In this document: positions 16,607-23,828 of the stretch, piece after piece
Position numbering within the stretch: the first letter of the stretch is position 1
How the letters are laid out: each line of letters starts with the position of its first letter
Source of the DNA: Gemmatimonadota bacterium
GTDB lineage: Bacteria; Gemmatimonadota; Gemmatimonadetes; Gemmatimonadales; GWC2-71-9
Length of the DNA stretch: 31,425 nucleotides
Assembly (NCBI GenBank): GCA_027294815.1
Contig: JAPULP010000063.1
Location: 1-31,425 of the forward strand
Direction of reading: 5' to 3'
Program-made: the position numbers and the translations under genes
The notes under the pieces: generated by a model
What the model was told of the DNA's origin: nothing
What the model saw: only the letters and a program-made list of their open reading frames with translations
Databases searched by the model: none

Positions 16607-18175
16607 TCATCTCCCTCTACGCGGCGTCAGCAGGGCGATCGGCGAGATCACTTCCTCCGGCGTCACACCGCCGTGAAGAAACGCCCCGCGATACCGCGCC
16701 TGGTACTCTCTGAGCTTGGTTGGATATACGAAGAACCGGTCCCCGGTCGCGAGGAGCATGCGAACCCCGAGTCCGCGGTCGGGCAGACCCCACGCCGCCA
16801 GATCCTTCACGAGGATCGCTGTATCGGCGCGCTCGGCGCGAAGATCTTCACCGAACTTGTACCGGAGATTTGCGGTAGCGTCGCGCTTGGCGAAGACCGT
16901 GGCCGGCGTGTGGCAGTGGATGGAGCCGTGATCCGTTGTCAACAAGACCGACACGCGACGACGCTCGGCCTCTCGCAGCGCTCGGAACAGTGACGATGTC
17001 CGGAACCACGTTCGCGTCAGGTTCCGAAGCGACGAAGCGTTCTTCGCCACTTCATAGAGAATCGCGTGTTCTCCACGTCCGTGCGTGAGTTGATCGACAA
17101 AATTGAACACGAGAGCCGTCACCCCACCGCCGGCGAGGTGCGACGGGAGCCGCTTGAGCATTTCGGTTCCCTCGCCCGTCGTCGACAGCTTTTCATACCG
17201 CACCGGCATGTCCGTGCCTGTGAGATCTCGTAGTTGTTCTCTCAGAAAGTCTTCCTCGTGCGCGTTGAGGCTCTCATCGCCCTGGGTCACCCACCATTGC
17301 GGGTACCGTTCGGCGATCTCCACAGGGAACAACCCGCTGAAGATCGCGTTGCGAGAAAAAGGCGTCGCTGTGGGGAGAATGCCGAAGTAGTACGAAACTT
17401 CGATGTCGAAAAACTCTGAGATCAATGGCTTGAGTAGTTCCCACTGGTCGAGTCGCAGACAGTCGACGATAACCAGCAATGCCTGGCCTTCGGCCTTGAG
17501 TAACGGAACGAGAAACTCTTCACCCACATCCACCGAGAGCGGCGGGCGATCGGCTTTGGGATCGGCGAGCCAGCGCGGGTAGTTCTCTTCGATGAATTCC
17601 GCAAAGTCTTTGTGCAAACTCGATTGGAGTGTGCTCAGGGCCTCGCGCAAACCGGACTCGTCTCCGCTGGAAAGGCGGACCTCCCATTCCGCGAGCTCGG
17701 CAACGAGTTCGATCCACTCCCGCCATCCCAACTCCGCCGATCGGCGCTGTTCCAGCTCGCGAAATCGTTGAACAAAATCCTGAGCCATGCGCTGGCGTCT
17801 GATCTGCGCACCCTCGAGTAGCCGGGTGATGGCGCTCAGCACCTGCCGCGGATTGACCGGTTTGACGAGATAATCGTCCATCTCAACGCCGATCGCTTCG
17901 CGCATCGTCCCAGCCTCTTCGCTCTTCGTAATCATCACGAGCGGAACGGCTGCATCGATCGCTCGAATCTCGGAAACCAGGTCCAAGCCGCGCTTTCCGG
18001 GCATCTGCTCGTCGAGCAAGACGATCCCATAGGGCTTTCGCTGCAATAACGCGATCGCGTCATCCCCGTGAGCCGTGCACTCGACGTCGTATCCCTGCTC
18101 CTCGAGGAAGAGCACGTGGGCGGCCAGCGACTCTACCTCGTCGTCGACCCAGAGAACCGTCTTTGGACGTGCCAT
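16607..18175 (-). CDS. PorX-like response regulator: receiver domain plus PglZ phosphodiesterase domain
   Basis: A 522-aa two-domain protein. Residues 5-120 are a CheY-like receiver: acidic pair D11/D12, phospho-acceptor D55 in LLDEQMPG, T83 and K105. A helical linker (about 125-215) leads to a PglZ domain of the alkaline-phosphatase fold: VIVDCLRLDQW (D238), TATPFSRNAIFSG (likely Thr nucleophile T271), FNFVDQLTHGRGEH (D361) and TTDHGSIHCH (D415, H416). This layout matches PorX, known from Bacteroidota as a type IX secretion regulator with phosphodiesterase activity; function here is inferred only. No cognate kinase is in the window. The gene precedes the ABC exporter by one base. ATG 18175 has a modest AGG-containing upstream site. 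Confidence 0.9.
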   Translation of the reverse strand: MARPKTVLWVDDEVESLAAHVLFLEEQGYDVECTAHGDDAIALLQRKPYGIVLLDEQMPGKRGLDLVSEIRAIDAAVPLVMITKSEEAGTMREAIGVEMDDYLVKPVNPRQVLSAITRLLEGAQIRRQRMAQDFVQRFRELEQRRSAELGWREWIELVAELAEWEVRLSSGDESGLREALSTLQSSLHKDFAEFIEENYPRWLADPKADRPPLSVDVGEEFLVPLLKAEGQALLVIVDCLRLDQWELLKPLISEFFDIEVSYYFGILPTATPFSRNAIFSGLFPVEIAERYPQWWVTQGDESLNAHEEDFLREQLRDLTGTDMPVRYEKLSTTGEGTEMLKRLPSHLAGGGVTALVFNFVDQLTHGRGEHAILYEVAKNASSLRNLTRTWFRTSSLFRALREAERRRVSVLLTTDHGSIHCHTPATVFAKRDATANLRYKFGEDLRAERADTAILVKDLAAWGLPDRGLGVRMLLATGDRFFVYPTKLREYQARYRGAFLHGGVTPEEVISPIALLTPRRGR

Positions 18176-18318
18176 AGGCCTAAACCTACCTGGGTCGAAC
18201 CGTCCCCAGCAACGTAGGCCGGTAGCGACCCGCGACGACGCTCCTACATTCCTCTTGATACCGGCCTCTTGGTGCCGGCTGCCAGCCGTTTCACTAAATC
18301 ATCAACCGCCATCGACAC

Positions 18319-18714
18319 GTGAGTGACGCGTTCGCCAGACAGGAGACTATCCTCGCCGAGGCCCTCGGGACGGCCATCCGTGGTCCCAGACGGAACGGCC
18401 TGTTCGCGGTGTGGCTCGTGCTCCGCTGTTGCGGGGACCTGCTGCCGCCGAACCGGGTCAGCGAACGAGGTCACTCTCGGCGGATGGAGGGACTGGAACA
18501 CCGCCTTCACGGGCTGTCGCTTCCCAGGCCGCTTCGGCGGGCCCTCATGGGAGCCCTGCAGCAGCTCCGCGAAGGCACCCCAAACGCGGTCGCCATAGCG
18601 CTACAGCAATTGGTCGCTCCGGTGGACGAGACGCTGGGAGCGACGTCTGGAAGGACCGTCGCCCGTGCCGCGGAGTTGGCGAGGTCACGGATGCGAAATG
18701 CAGCCCAGGAGTAG
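18319..18714 (+). CDS. Conserved-looking hypothetical protein
   Basis: A 131-aa protein, mostly helical, with no recognised family. LFAVWLVLRCCGDLLPP (about 28-44) is a short hydrophobic helix, followed by Arg- and Leu-rich amphipathic segments (LEHRLHGLSLPRPLRRALMG). It ends 12 bases before the DnaB-like ATPase gene, so the two are probably co-transcribed. The GTG start has no clear ribosome site; an internal ATG at residue 56 is the alternative. The coding call is supported by protein-like composition along the whole frame and by its position. Confidence 0.65.
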   Translation: MSDAFARQETILAEALGTAIRGPRRNGLFAVWLVLRCCGDLLPPNRVSERGHSRRMEGLEHRLHGLSLPRPLRRALMGALQQLREGTPNAVAIALQQLVAPVDETLGATSGRTVARAAELARSRMRNAAQE

Positions 18715-18726
18715 ATATTCTAGGCT

Positions 18727-19587
18727 ATGGCCAAGCCGCGCCGCATTGAGCGTATTTCCGTAGCCCGACTCATCCAGCGGATAGACTCCCAAGAGGGTGG
18801 AGAGCCCGCCGAGGATACCGTGACAACCGGTTTTCCCTCTATCGATCGCGTCCTCGGTGGGGGGCTGCGCCGGCGGGATCTGGTCGTGCTGGGTGGAGAC
18901 ATCGGTTCCGGGAAATCGGCGCTGGCCCTGAGCATCGCGCTCCGCGCCGCGTCGGCGAACGTCTCCGTGGTGTTTTTCTCGGGTGAGATGGACGAAGACC
19001 GTATTCTCGAGCGGGCCATGGCCATCGAAGGGCGAACGCAGGTCGATCAGCTTCGCAAAGCCGAGATTTCGGAGGAAAGACGAGCCGCGGTCGGATCCGC
19101 GGCTCTGAAGCTCCAGGACCTGCCGCTCCACATTCACCCTCTCGTGGGGCGCCAATTCGACGAGGCATTGGCCCCGGCGTGGCAACACGATCCGCAGCTC
19201 ATTGTCGTGGACTATCTGCAGCTCCTTCCTGCTCCTTCCGATAAACTCACACAGGAAGAAGACAACGCAGCCGCACTTCGTGCCCTGAAAGCCCTGGCCC
19301 TCGAGCGCAATATCGCATGCCTTCTCGTAGCGCAACTCCCCAAGCACCAACCCGGCCGTCCCGACCCCCGACCGACCTTGGACGATTTCGGAACGCTGGG
19401 TTCGGTCAAGCAACACGCCGATATCGTGCTCGGACTGTTTCGCGAGGAGATGTACAACCCGGGTGGGGGAGTGGAGGGAGCGGCCGAACTCATTGTCGCC
19501 AAGAACCGCAACGGCCCCACGGGTTTCATCGATCTGTACTTCCACCACCGGTGGATGCGGTTCGAGGACATGCTGGATCCCGAGTAG
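18727..19587 (+). CDS. DnaB C-terminal-domain-like ATPase (RecA fold)
   Basis: A 286-aa protein equal to the helicase half of DnaB without the primase-binding N-terminal domain. TTGFPSIDRVLGGGLRRRDL, Walker A GGDIGSGKS (56-64), FFSGEMDEDRI, Walker B LIVVDYLQLLP (158-168) and the C-terminal segment with DFGTLGSVKQHADIVLGLFR and IVAKNRNGPTG follow DnaB order. In DnaB the SGXIEQDAD and KXRNGPTG regions hold the arginine finger and DNA loops; here they are kept in modified form. It could be a DnaB paralogue, a RadA/KaiC-like ATPase or a helicase of unknown role. It lies between a hypothetical gene and yebC. Confidence 0.85.
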   Translation: MAKPRRIERISVARLIQRIDSQEGGEPAEDTVTTGFPSIDRVLGGGLRRRDLVVLGGDIGSGKSALALSIALRAASANVSVVFFSGEMDEDRILERAMAIEGRTQVDQLRKAEISEERRAAVGSAALKLQDLPLHIHPLVGRQFDEALAPAWQHDPQLIVVDYLQLLPAPSDKLTQEEDNAAALRALKALALERNIACLLVAQLPKHQPGRPDPRPTLDDFGTLGSVKQHADIVLGLFREEMYNPGGGVEGAAELIVAKNRNGPTGFIDLYFHHRWMRFEDMLDPE

Positions 19588-19673
19588 CACACGGCGAACT
19601 CCAGGCCCATCTCCACCCCCACCCCCTTCATCGAACACGGTATATTTCACCGGCAACCCAACCAGCAGGCTCG

Positions 19674-20423
19674 ATGTCCGGTCACAGCAAGTGGAGCCAG
19701 ATCAAACGCAAGAAAGCCGTGCTCGACGCCAAGCGCGGCGCGAGGTTTACGCGATTGATTCGTGAGATCACGGTGGCGGCGCGTGCCGGGGGGGGCGACC
19801 CCGACGGCAACCCGAGGCTCCGGCTCGCCATCGAGACCGCCAAGAGCCAAAACATGCCCCACGACAACATCGAACGTGGCGTCAAGAAGGGGACCGGTGA
19901 GCTCGAGGGCGTCACCTACGAAGAAGCCACTTATGAAGGATACGGCCCCGGCGGCGCGGCGATCATGGTCGAGGTCACAACCGACAATCCCAACCGGACC
20001 GTGGCGGAGATCCGCCACGCCTTCTCGAAGCACGGCGGCAACCTCGGTGCGCCGAATTCAGTAGCGTGGATGTTCGATCGTCGCGGGCAGCTCTGTTTGG
20101 ACGCATCCACGCTCGACGAGGACACCGCCCTGGAGGCAGCGCTCGACGCAGGCGCCGAAGACGTGCTCACGGAGGACGATCGGTACATCGTGAGCACCGA
20201 TCCGACCGCGCTGCACACCGTTCACGAGAGGCTCATCAGCGCCGGCCTGAAGCCGGAGGATGCCGAGATCGGCATGATCCCCAAGAGCACCGTCCAGGTG
20301 ACAGGCAAAGATGCGGAGAAGCTCTTGAAACTCATGTCGGCCCTAGACGACAACGACGACGTGTCCAAGGTGTTCAGCAACTTCGATATCGACGCGGAAA
20401 CGCTCGCGACGGCGGGAGAGTGA
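19674..20423 (+). CDS. yebC: YebC/PmpR family protein (TACO1-like)
   Basis: A 249-aa member of the YebC family, described as a DNA-binding regulator in some bacteria and as a translation factor that relieves stalling at proline runs in others. The N-terminus MSGHSKWSQIKRKKAVLDAK is diagnostic; RGVKKGTGELEGVTYEEATYEGYGPGG and MIPKSTVQVTG are further family motifs, and the length is normal. ATG 19674 has AGG a few bases upstream. TATATT at 19641-19646 could be a -10 element but lacks a clear -35. The stop overlaps the ruvC start as GTGA, a common yebC-ruvC linkage. Confidence 0.96.
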   Translation: MSGHSKWSQIKRKKAVLDAKRGARFTRLIREITVAARAGGGDPDGNPRLRLAIETAKSQNMPHDNIERGVKKGTGELEGVTYEEATYEGYGPGGAAIMVEVTTDNPNRTVAEIRHAFSKHGGNLGAPNSVAWMFDRRGQLCLDASTLDEDTALEAALDAGAEDVLTEDDRYIVSTDPTALHTVHERLISAGLKPEDAEIGMIPKSTVQVTGKDAEKLLKLMSALDDNDDVSKVFSNFDIDAETLATAGE

Positions 20424-20902
20424 CCCCGAGGGTCCTCGGTATCGACCCCGGGACGGCGGTGACCGGATATGGCGTCGTCGAACCGTCCAATGGGGCGCCA
20501 GCTCATCTGGTCGAATGCGGAGTGATCCGCACGAATCCCAAACGCGAGTTGTGGCACCGCCTCGATTCTCTCTACGATGGTATCGTCCAGCTCATCGAGA
20601 CCCATCGTCCCGACACCTTGGCATTGGAAAACGTGTTCTATGCCAAGAACGTACGAACGACGCTGGTGCTCGGGCATGCGCGTGGGGTCATTCTACTGGC
20701 CGCTACTCAGGCGGGCATCGACATTGTGGAATTCCCTCCCGCTACGGTCAAAAAAACCATCGCCGGCGTGGGCAATGCGGCAAAGTCACGAGTGGGGTAC
20801 ATGGTCCAACGTCTCCTCAACCTGCGTGAGGCACCCGCTCCAAGCGATGCGGCTGACGGCGTGGCGGTCGCGTTGACCTTCTTGCTGACGAGGAGACCAT
20901 GA
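20420..20902 (+). CDS. ruvC: Crossover junction endodeoxyribonuclease RuvC
   Basis: Cuts Holliday junctions symmetrically during recombination. The 160-aa chain has all four acidic residues: D9 in LGIDPGTAVTGYG, E70 in ALENVFYAKN, and D143 and D146 in PSDAADGVAVA. The start is GTG 20420 in a GTGA overlap with yebC; a longer open frame exists upstream but is the shadow of yebC. The stop overlaps the ruvA ATG, so RuvC and RuvA are probably made together. Confidence 0.97.
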   Translation: MTPRVLGIDPGTAVTGYGVVEPSNGAPAHLVECGVIRTNPKRELWHRLDSLYDGIVQLIETHRPDTLALENVFYAKNVRTTLVLGHARGVILLAATQAGIDIVEFPPATVKKTIAGVGNAAKSRVGYMVQRLLNLREAPAPSDAADGVAVALTFLLTRRP

Positions 20903-21492
20903 TCGCCAGCGTTCGGGGCACCGTGACCGCCCGGTCGGGTGATCTCGTTACGATCGCCACGGCCGGCGGCGTCAGCTACGAAATGGCGGTCCCCCTCGGC
21001 GTGCTGGAGCAGCTTCCCCCCGCGGGGGGTGAGGTGCATCTCCACACGGTGCTCGTGGTGCGAGAAGACGGTTGGGCGCTATTCGGGTTCGAGACCGCCG
21101 ATGAGCGAATCGTCTTTCAGCGATTGCTCGGCGCGAGCGGCGTGGGTCCGCGACTCGCCCTGGGTCTCCTGTCAGCGCTGGGAAGCGACCGGGTCGTTCG
21201 GGCGATCGCGGAGGGCGACCTCGCCGCGCTGTGCACGGTATCAGGCGTGGGCAAGAAGAAAGCCGAGCGCATGGTGCTGGAACTGAAGGATCGGATGAGC
21301 GACCTTGAGATAACCGGCGAGCCCACGGGAATCGGCAGCGCCGGCGATCAGTCCGTCAAGGCGCTCCTCACCTTGGGTTACGGACAGATGGAAGCGGACG
21401 GCGCCGTGCGAACGGTGTTAGCGGCAAATGGAACAGCCGATACCGCGGACGTCATCCGCAGTGCCCTGGAACTTCTCGTGAGGGGACAATGA
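20899..21492 (+). CDS. ruvA: Holliday junction helicase subunit RuvA
   Basis: Tetrameric protein that binds the four-way junction and loads RuvB. At 197 aa it has the N-terminal OB fold (MIASVRGTVTARSGDLVTI to WALFGFET), the double helix-hairpin-helix domain (LLGASGVGPRLALGLLSAL and CTVSGVGKKKAERMVLELKD) and the C-terminal RuvB-contact domain (VKALLTLGYGQMEADGAV). ATG 20899 has AGGAG six bases upstream and overlaps the ruvC stop as ATGA. The stop in turn overlaps the ATG of a 54-aa zinc-ribbon gene. Confidence 0.97.
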   Translation: MIASVRGTVTARSGDLVTIATAGGVSYEMAVPLGVLEQLPPAGGEVHLHTVLVVREDGWALFGFETADERIVFQRLLGASGVGPRLALGLLSALGSDRVVRAIAEGDLAALCTVSGVGKKKAERMVLELKDRMSDLEITGEPTGIGSAGDQSVKALLTLGYGQMEADGAVRTVLAANGTADTADVIRSALELLVRGQ

Positions 21493-21653
21493 AATCGGCA
21501 GAGTGGGTCTGTACGAAGTGCGGCACGACGAACCGCGCACTCATCAAAGATCAAAACACCACTGGCACGGACCGCTGCATTACGTGCCATCAGAAACACA
21601 CGATTTCGCGCGGTGAACGACCCGTGCGTTGGGAGGCGGCCGCTACAAAGTGA
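21489..21653 (+). CDS. 54-aa zinc-ribbon-like protein between ruvA and ruvB
   Basis: A small gene beginning MKSAEWVCTKCGTTNRAL and ending ERPVRWEAAATK. Two CxxC pairs (C8/C11 and C30/C33) sit 19 residues apart and should bind one zinc ion as a ribbon; His residues follow at 34 and 37. The ATG overlaps the ruvA stop (ATGA) with AGGGG just upstream, and the stop overlaps the ruvB GTG (GTGA), so it is locked into the operon on both sides. No named family is recognised. Such rubredoxin-type knuckles can bind nucleic acid or protein; a role beside RuvAB is inference from position only. Confidence 0.8.
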   Translation: MKSAEWVCTKCGTTNRALIKDQNTTGTDRCITCHQKHTISRGERPVRWEAAATK

Positions 21654-22681
21654 CTCGACCCGAGATAACGACGCCCGAGGTTCTTCCCCACGAGAGCGCC
21701 AGCGAAGCTTCACTGCGCCCGTCACACCTGGCAGAGTTCATCGGCCAAGAGCAGGTTCGTGAAAGCCTGCAGATTTACATCGACGCCGCCAAGAAACGTG
21801 GCGACCCGCTCGACCACAGTCTTTTCTACGGCCCCCCCGGTTTGGGCAAGACGACGCTCGCCACGCTCGTCGCCCGAGAGATGGGCGTGAATGTCCGGAC
21901 GACCAGCGGTCCCGTCATCGAAAAGGCCGGCGACCTCGTGGGGCTGCTTACCCCGTTGAAGCACGGCGACGTGCTTTTCATCGACGAGATCCATCGCCTG
22001 CGACCGGTGCTCGAAGAATTCCTCTACCCCGCCATGGAGGACTTTCGCGTCGACGTACGCATAGCAGACGGGCCAAACGCGCAAACGGTGCCGCTTCGTT
22101 TGGAGCCCTTCACGCTGATCGGGGCATCGACGCGATACGGCATGCTGACTCCACCGATGCGCGCCAGGTTTGGAATCATCGAACGTATCGGCTACTACCC
22201 CGCTGAAGATCTGGAGCGCATCGTTGTCCGCTCGGCCGCCATCCTGAAAATCGACATTGAGGAGGAGGGTGCCAGAGAGATCGCCAAACGCAGTCGCGGC
22301 ACGCCACGTGTGGCGAACCGGCTGCTGCGGCGCGTTCGCGACTACGCCCAAGTAAAGGCCAACGGTATCATCACTCGTGATGTGGCCAAAGATGGGCTGC
22401 GTCGATTGAACGTCGACGAGTACGGCCTCGACGATATGGATGTACGCGTTCTGAGAACGCTCATCGACAAATTCGACGGCGGTCCGGTCGGCCTCAACAA
22501 CATTGCCGTTGCCGTGGGCGAGGACGCCGGTACGCTCGAAGAGGTGTACGAGCCGTTTCTGGTGCAGCAAGGGTTCTTGAACCGCACGCCACGGGGCCGT
22601 GCAGCGACGCCCGCGGCGTATCGGCACCTGGGCCTCGTGCCACCCACCAGCGGGGAGCAGGCATCCATATTCGAGCAGTGA
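21650..22681 (+). CDS. ruvB: Holliday junction branch migration ATPase RuvB
   Basis: Hexameric AAA+ motor that drives branch migration with RuvA. The 343-aa chain has LAEFIGQEQVRESLQIYI, Walker A YGPPGLGKTTLA, Walker B VLFIDEIHRL, sensor 1 IGASTRYGMLTPPMRARFG with the arginine finger, and a C-terminal winged helix ending RGRAATPAAYRHLGL. GTG 21650 is chosen for the GTGA overlap with the small zinc-ribbon gene; a TTG at 21629 would add seven residues. A hairpin of heptamers follows the stop. Confidence 0.97.
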   Translation: MTRPEITTPEVLPHESASEASLRPSHLAEFIGQEQVRESLQIYIDAAKKRGDPLDHSLFYGPPGLGKTTLATLVAREMGVNVRTTSGPVIEKAGDLVGLLTPLKHGDVLFIDEIHRLRPVLEEFLYPAMEDFRVDVRIADGPNAQTVPLRLEPFTLIGASTRYGMLTPPMRARFGIIERIGYYPAEDLERIVVRSAAILKIDIEEEGAREIAKRSRGTPRVANRLLRRVRDYAQVKANGIITRDVAKDGLRRLNVDEYGLDDMDVRVLRTLIDKFDGGPVGLNNIAVAVGEDAGTLEEVYEPFLVQQGFLNRTPRGRAATPAAYRHLGLVPPTSGEQASIFEQ

Positions 22682-22690
22682 TGGAGAATG

Positions 22691-22778
22691 GGGAGCGGGG
22701 AGCAGGGAGCAGGGAGCGGTGGCACGGATCGCACGTGCGCCGCCAACGACCGCTCCCCGCTCCCCGCTCCCTGCTCCC
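22691..22778. repeat. Inverted array of GGGAGCR heptamers between ruvB and queA
   Basis: Four tandem heptamers of the form GGGAGCG/GGGAGCA occupy 22691-22720, and four inverted ones occupy 22749-22778. The 30-base arms match at 27 positions and are separated by a 28-base loop that contains the palindrome GCACGTGC. The arms would form a very stable stem in the ruvB-queA transcript, in the largest gap of the plus-strand block. No T-run follows, so a classic intrinsic terminator is unlikely. It could be a dispersed repeat or an attenuating or stabilising stem. Confidence 0.85.
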
Positions 22779-22790
22779 GATTGCCACGCC

Positions 22791-23828
22791 ATGACACCAA
22801 GTTTGCACCTCTCCACCGCAGCATTCGACTACGAGTGTCCGCCGGAGCTGATAGCCCAACGTCCAAATCGCGATCGCACCGCAAGCCGATTGCTGCATTT
22901 GGATCGAACCTCGGGCGCCGTCGTACACAGGCATTTTACAGATCTCATCGAGCTACTGGATTCTGGCGACGTGCTGGTGATCAACACGAGTAGAGTCATC
23001 AACGCGCGACTCCGCGGCGTTCGGCAAAACGGCGCACCCGCCGAGGTGTTGCTCGTGCATCCTGACACGGACGACAAGTGGATTGCCATGGTGCACCCGG
23101 GAGGCAAATTGAAGGTCGGACGCACGGTACGGTTCGAGGACGTGGCGGAACTGGAAATCACCGGTGTCATTGGGGGTGGCCTTCGGCAGTTGCGCCTCAC
23201 CGGGCTCGATTGGAAAGAGTTGATGGACAGGTACGGTGCGGTGCCGCTACCGCCGTATATCGAACGCAGCCCCGAGCGCGAAGATCGGGATCGCTATCAA
23301 ACAGTGTACGCGCGTGAAGACGGGAGCATCGCGGCGCCGACGGCGGGATTGCATTTCACCGACGACCTCCTCGACCGAGTGGAGCGGCACGGCGTACACG
23401 TCGTCAACATCGTTCTTCACGTCGGTCCGGGCACATTCAAACCGGTTGGCGTCGACGACCCAGCGGAGCATATCATGCACGCCGAGTGGTATACCGTACC
23501 CGCAGACACCGCCGACGCCGTGAACGCCGCACACGAAGGGGGACGCCGTGTGTGGGCCGTGGGAACCACCGTTGCGCGCGTGTTGGAAACGGCAGGACGG
23601 GACGGGACACTGCGACCCGCAGAGGGCTGGACCAAGCTGTTCATCTATCCACCCTACGATTTTCACATGGTGGACGGATTGATCACCAACTTTCACCTGC
23701 CGCGCTCGACTTTGTTGATGCTGGTGGCCGCCTTCGCCGGGATAGATAACGTTTTGGCCGCGTACCGCTGCGCTGTTGTGGAGCGTTACCGGATGTACAG
23801 CTACGGTGATGCCATGATGGTGGTGTGA
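22791..23828 (+). CDS. queA: S-adenosylmethionine:tRNA ribosyltransferase-isomerase QueA
   Basis: Transfers and rearranges the ribosyl part of S-adenosylmethionine onto preQ1-tRNA to give epoxyqueuosine. The 345-aa protein has FDYECPPELIAQRPNRDR, VLVINTSRVINARLRG, the SAM-site segment IAAPTAGLHFT, LHVGPGTFKPV and the C-terminal NFHLPRSTLLMLVAAFAG. ATG 22791 lies 12 bases after the heptamer hairpin with no clear ribosome site; the long open frame upstream is only read-through of the repeats. It is followed directly by tgt, the enzyme that acts just before it in queuosine synthesis. Confidence 0.96.
   Translation: MTPSLHLSTAAFDYECPPELIAQRPNRDRTASRLLHLDRTSGAVVHRHFTDLIELLDSGDVLVINTSRVINARLRGVRQNGAPAEVLLVHPDTDDKWIAMVHPGGKLKVGRTVRFEDVAELEITGVIGGGLRQLRLTGLDWKELMDRYGAVPLPPYIERSPEREDRDRYQTVYAREDGSIAAPTAGLHFTDDLLDRVERHGVHVVNIVLHVGPGTFKPVGVDDPAEHIMHAEWYTVPADTADAVNAAHEGGRRVWAVGTTVARVLETAGRDGTLRPAEGWTKLFIYPPYDFHMVDGLITNFHLPRSTLLMLVAAFAGIDNVLAAYRCAVVERYRMYSYGDAMMVV

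Noticed and set aside
18244..18312. 22-codon minus-strand frame (MAVDDLVKRLAAGTKRPVSR) upstream of the PorX-like gene
   Set aside because: Protein-like, but very short, with no family match and only six bases from the divergent GTG start, leaving no promoter space.
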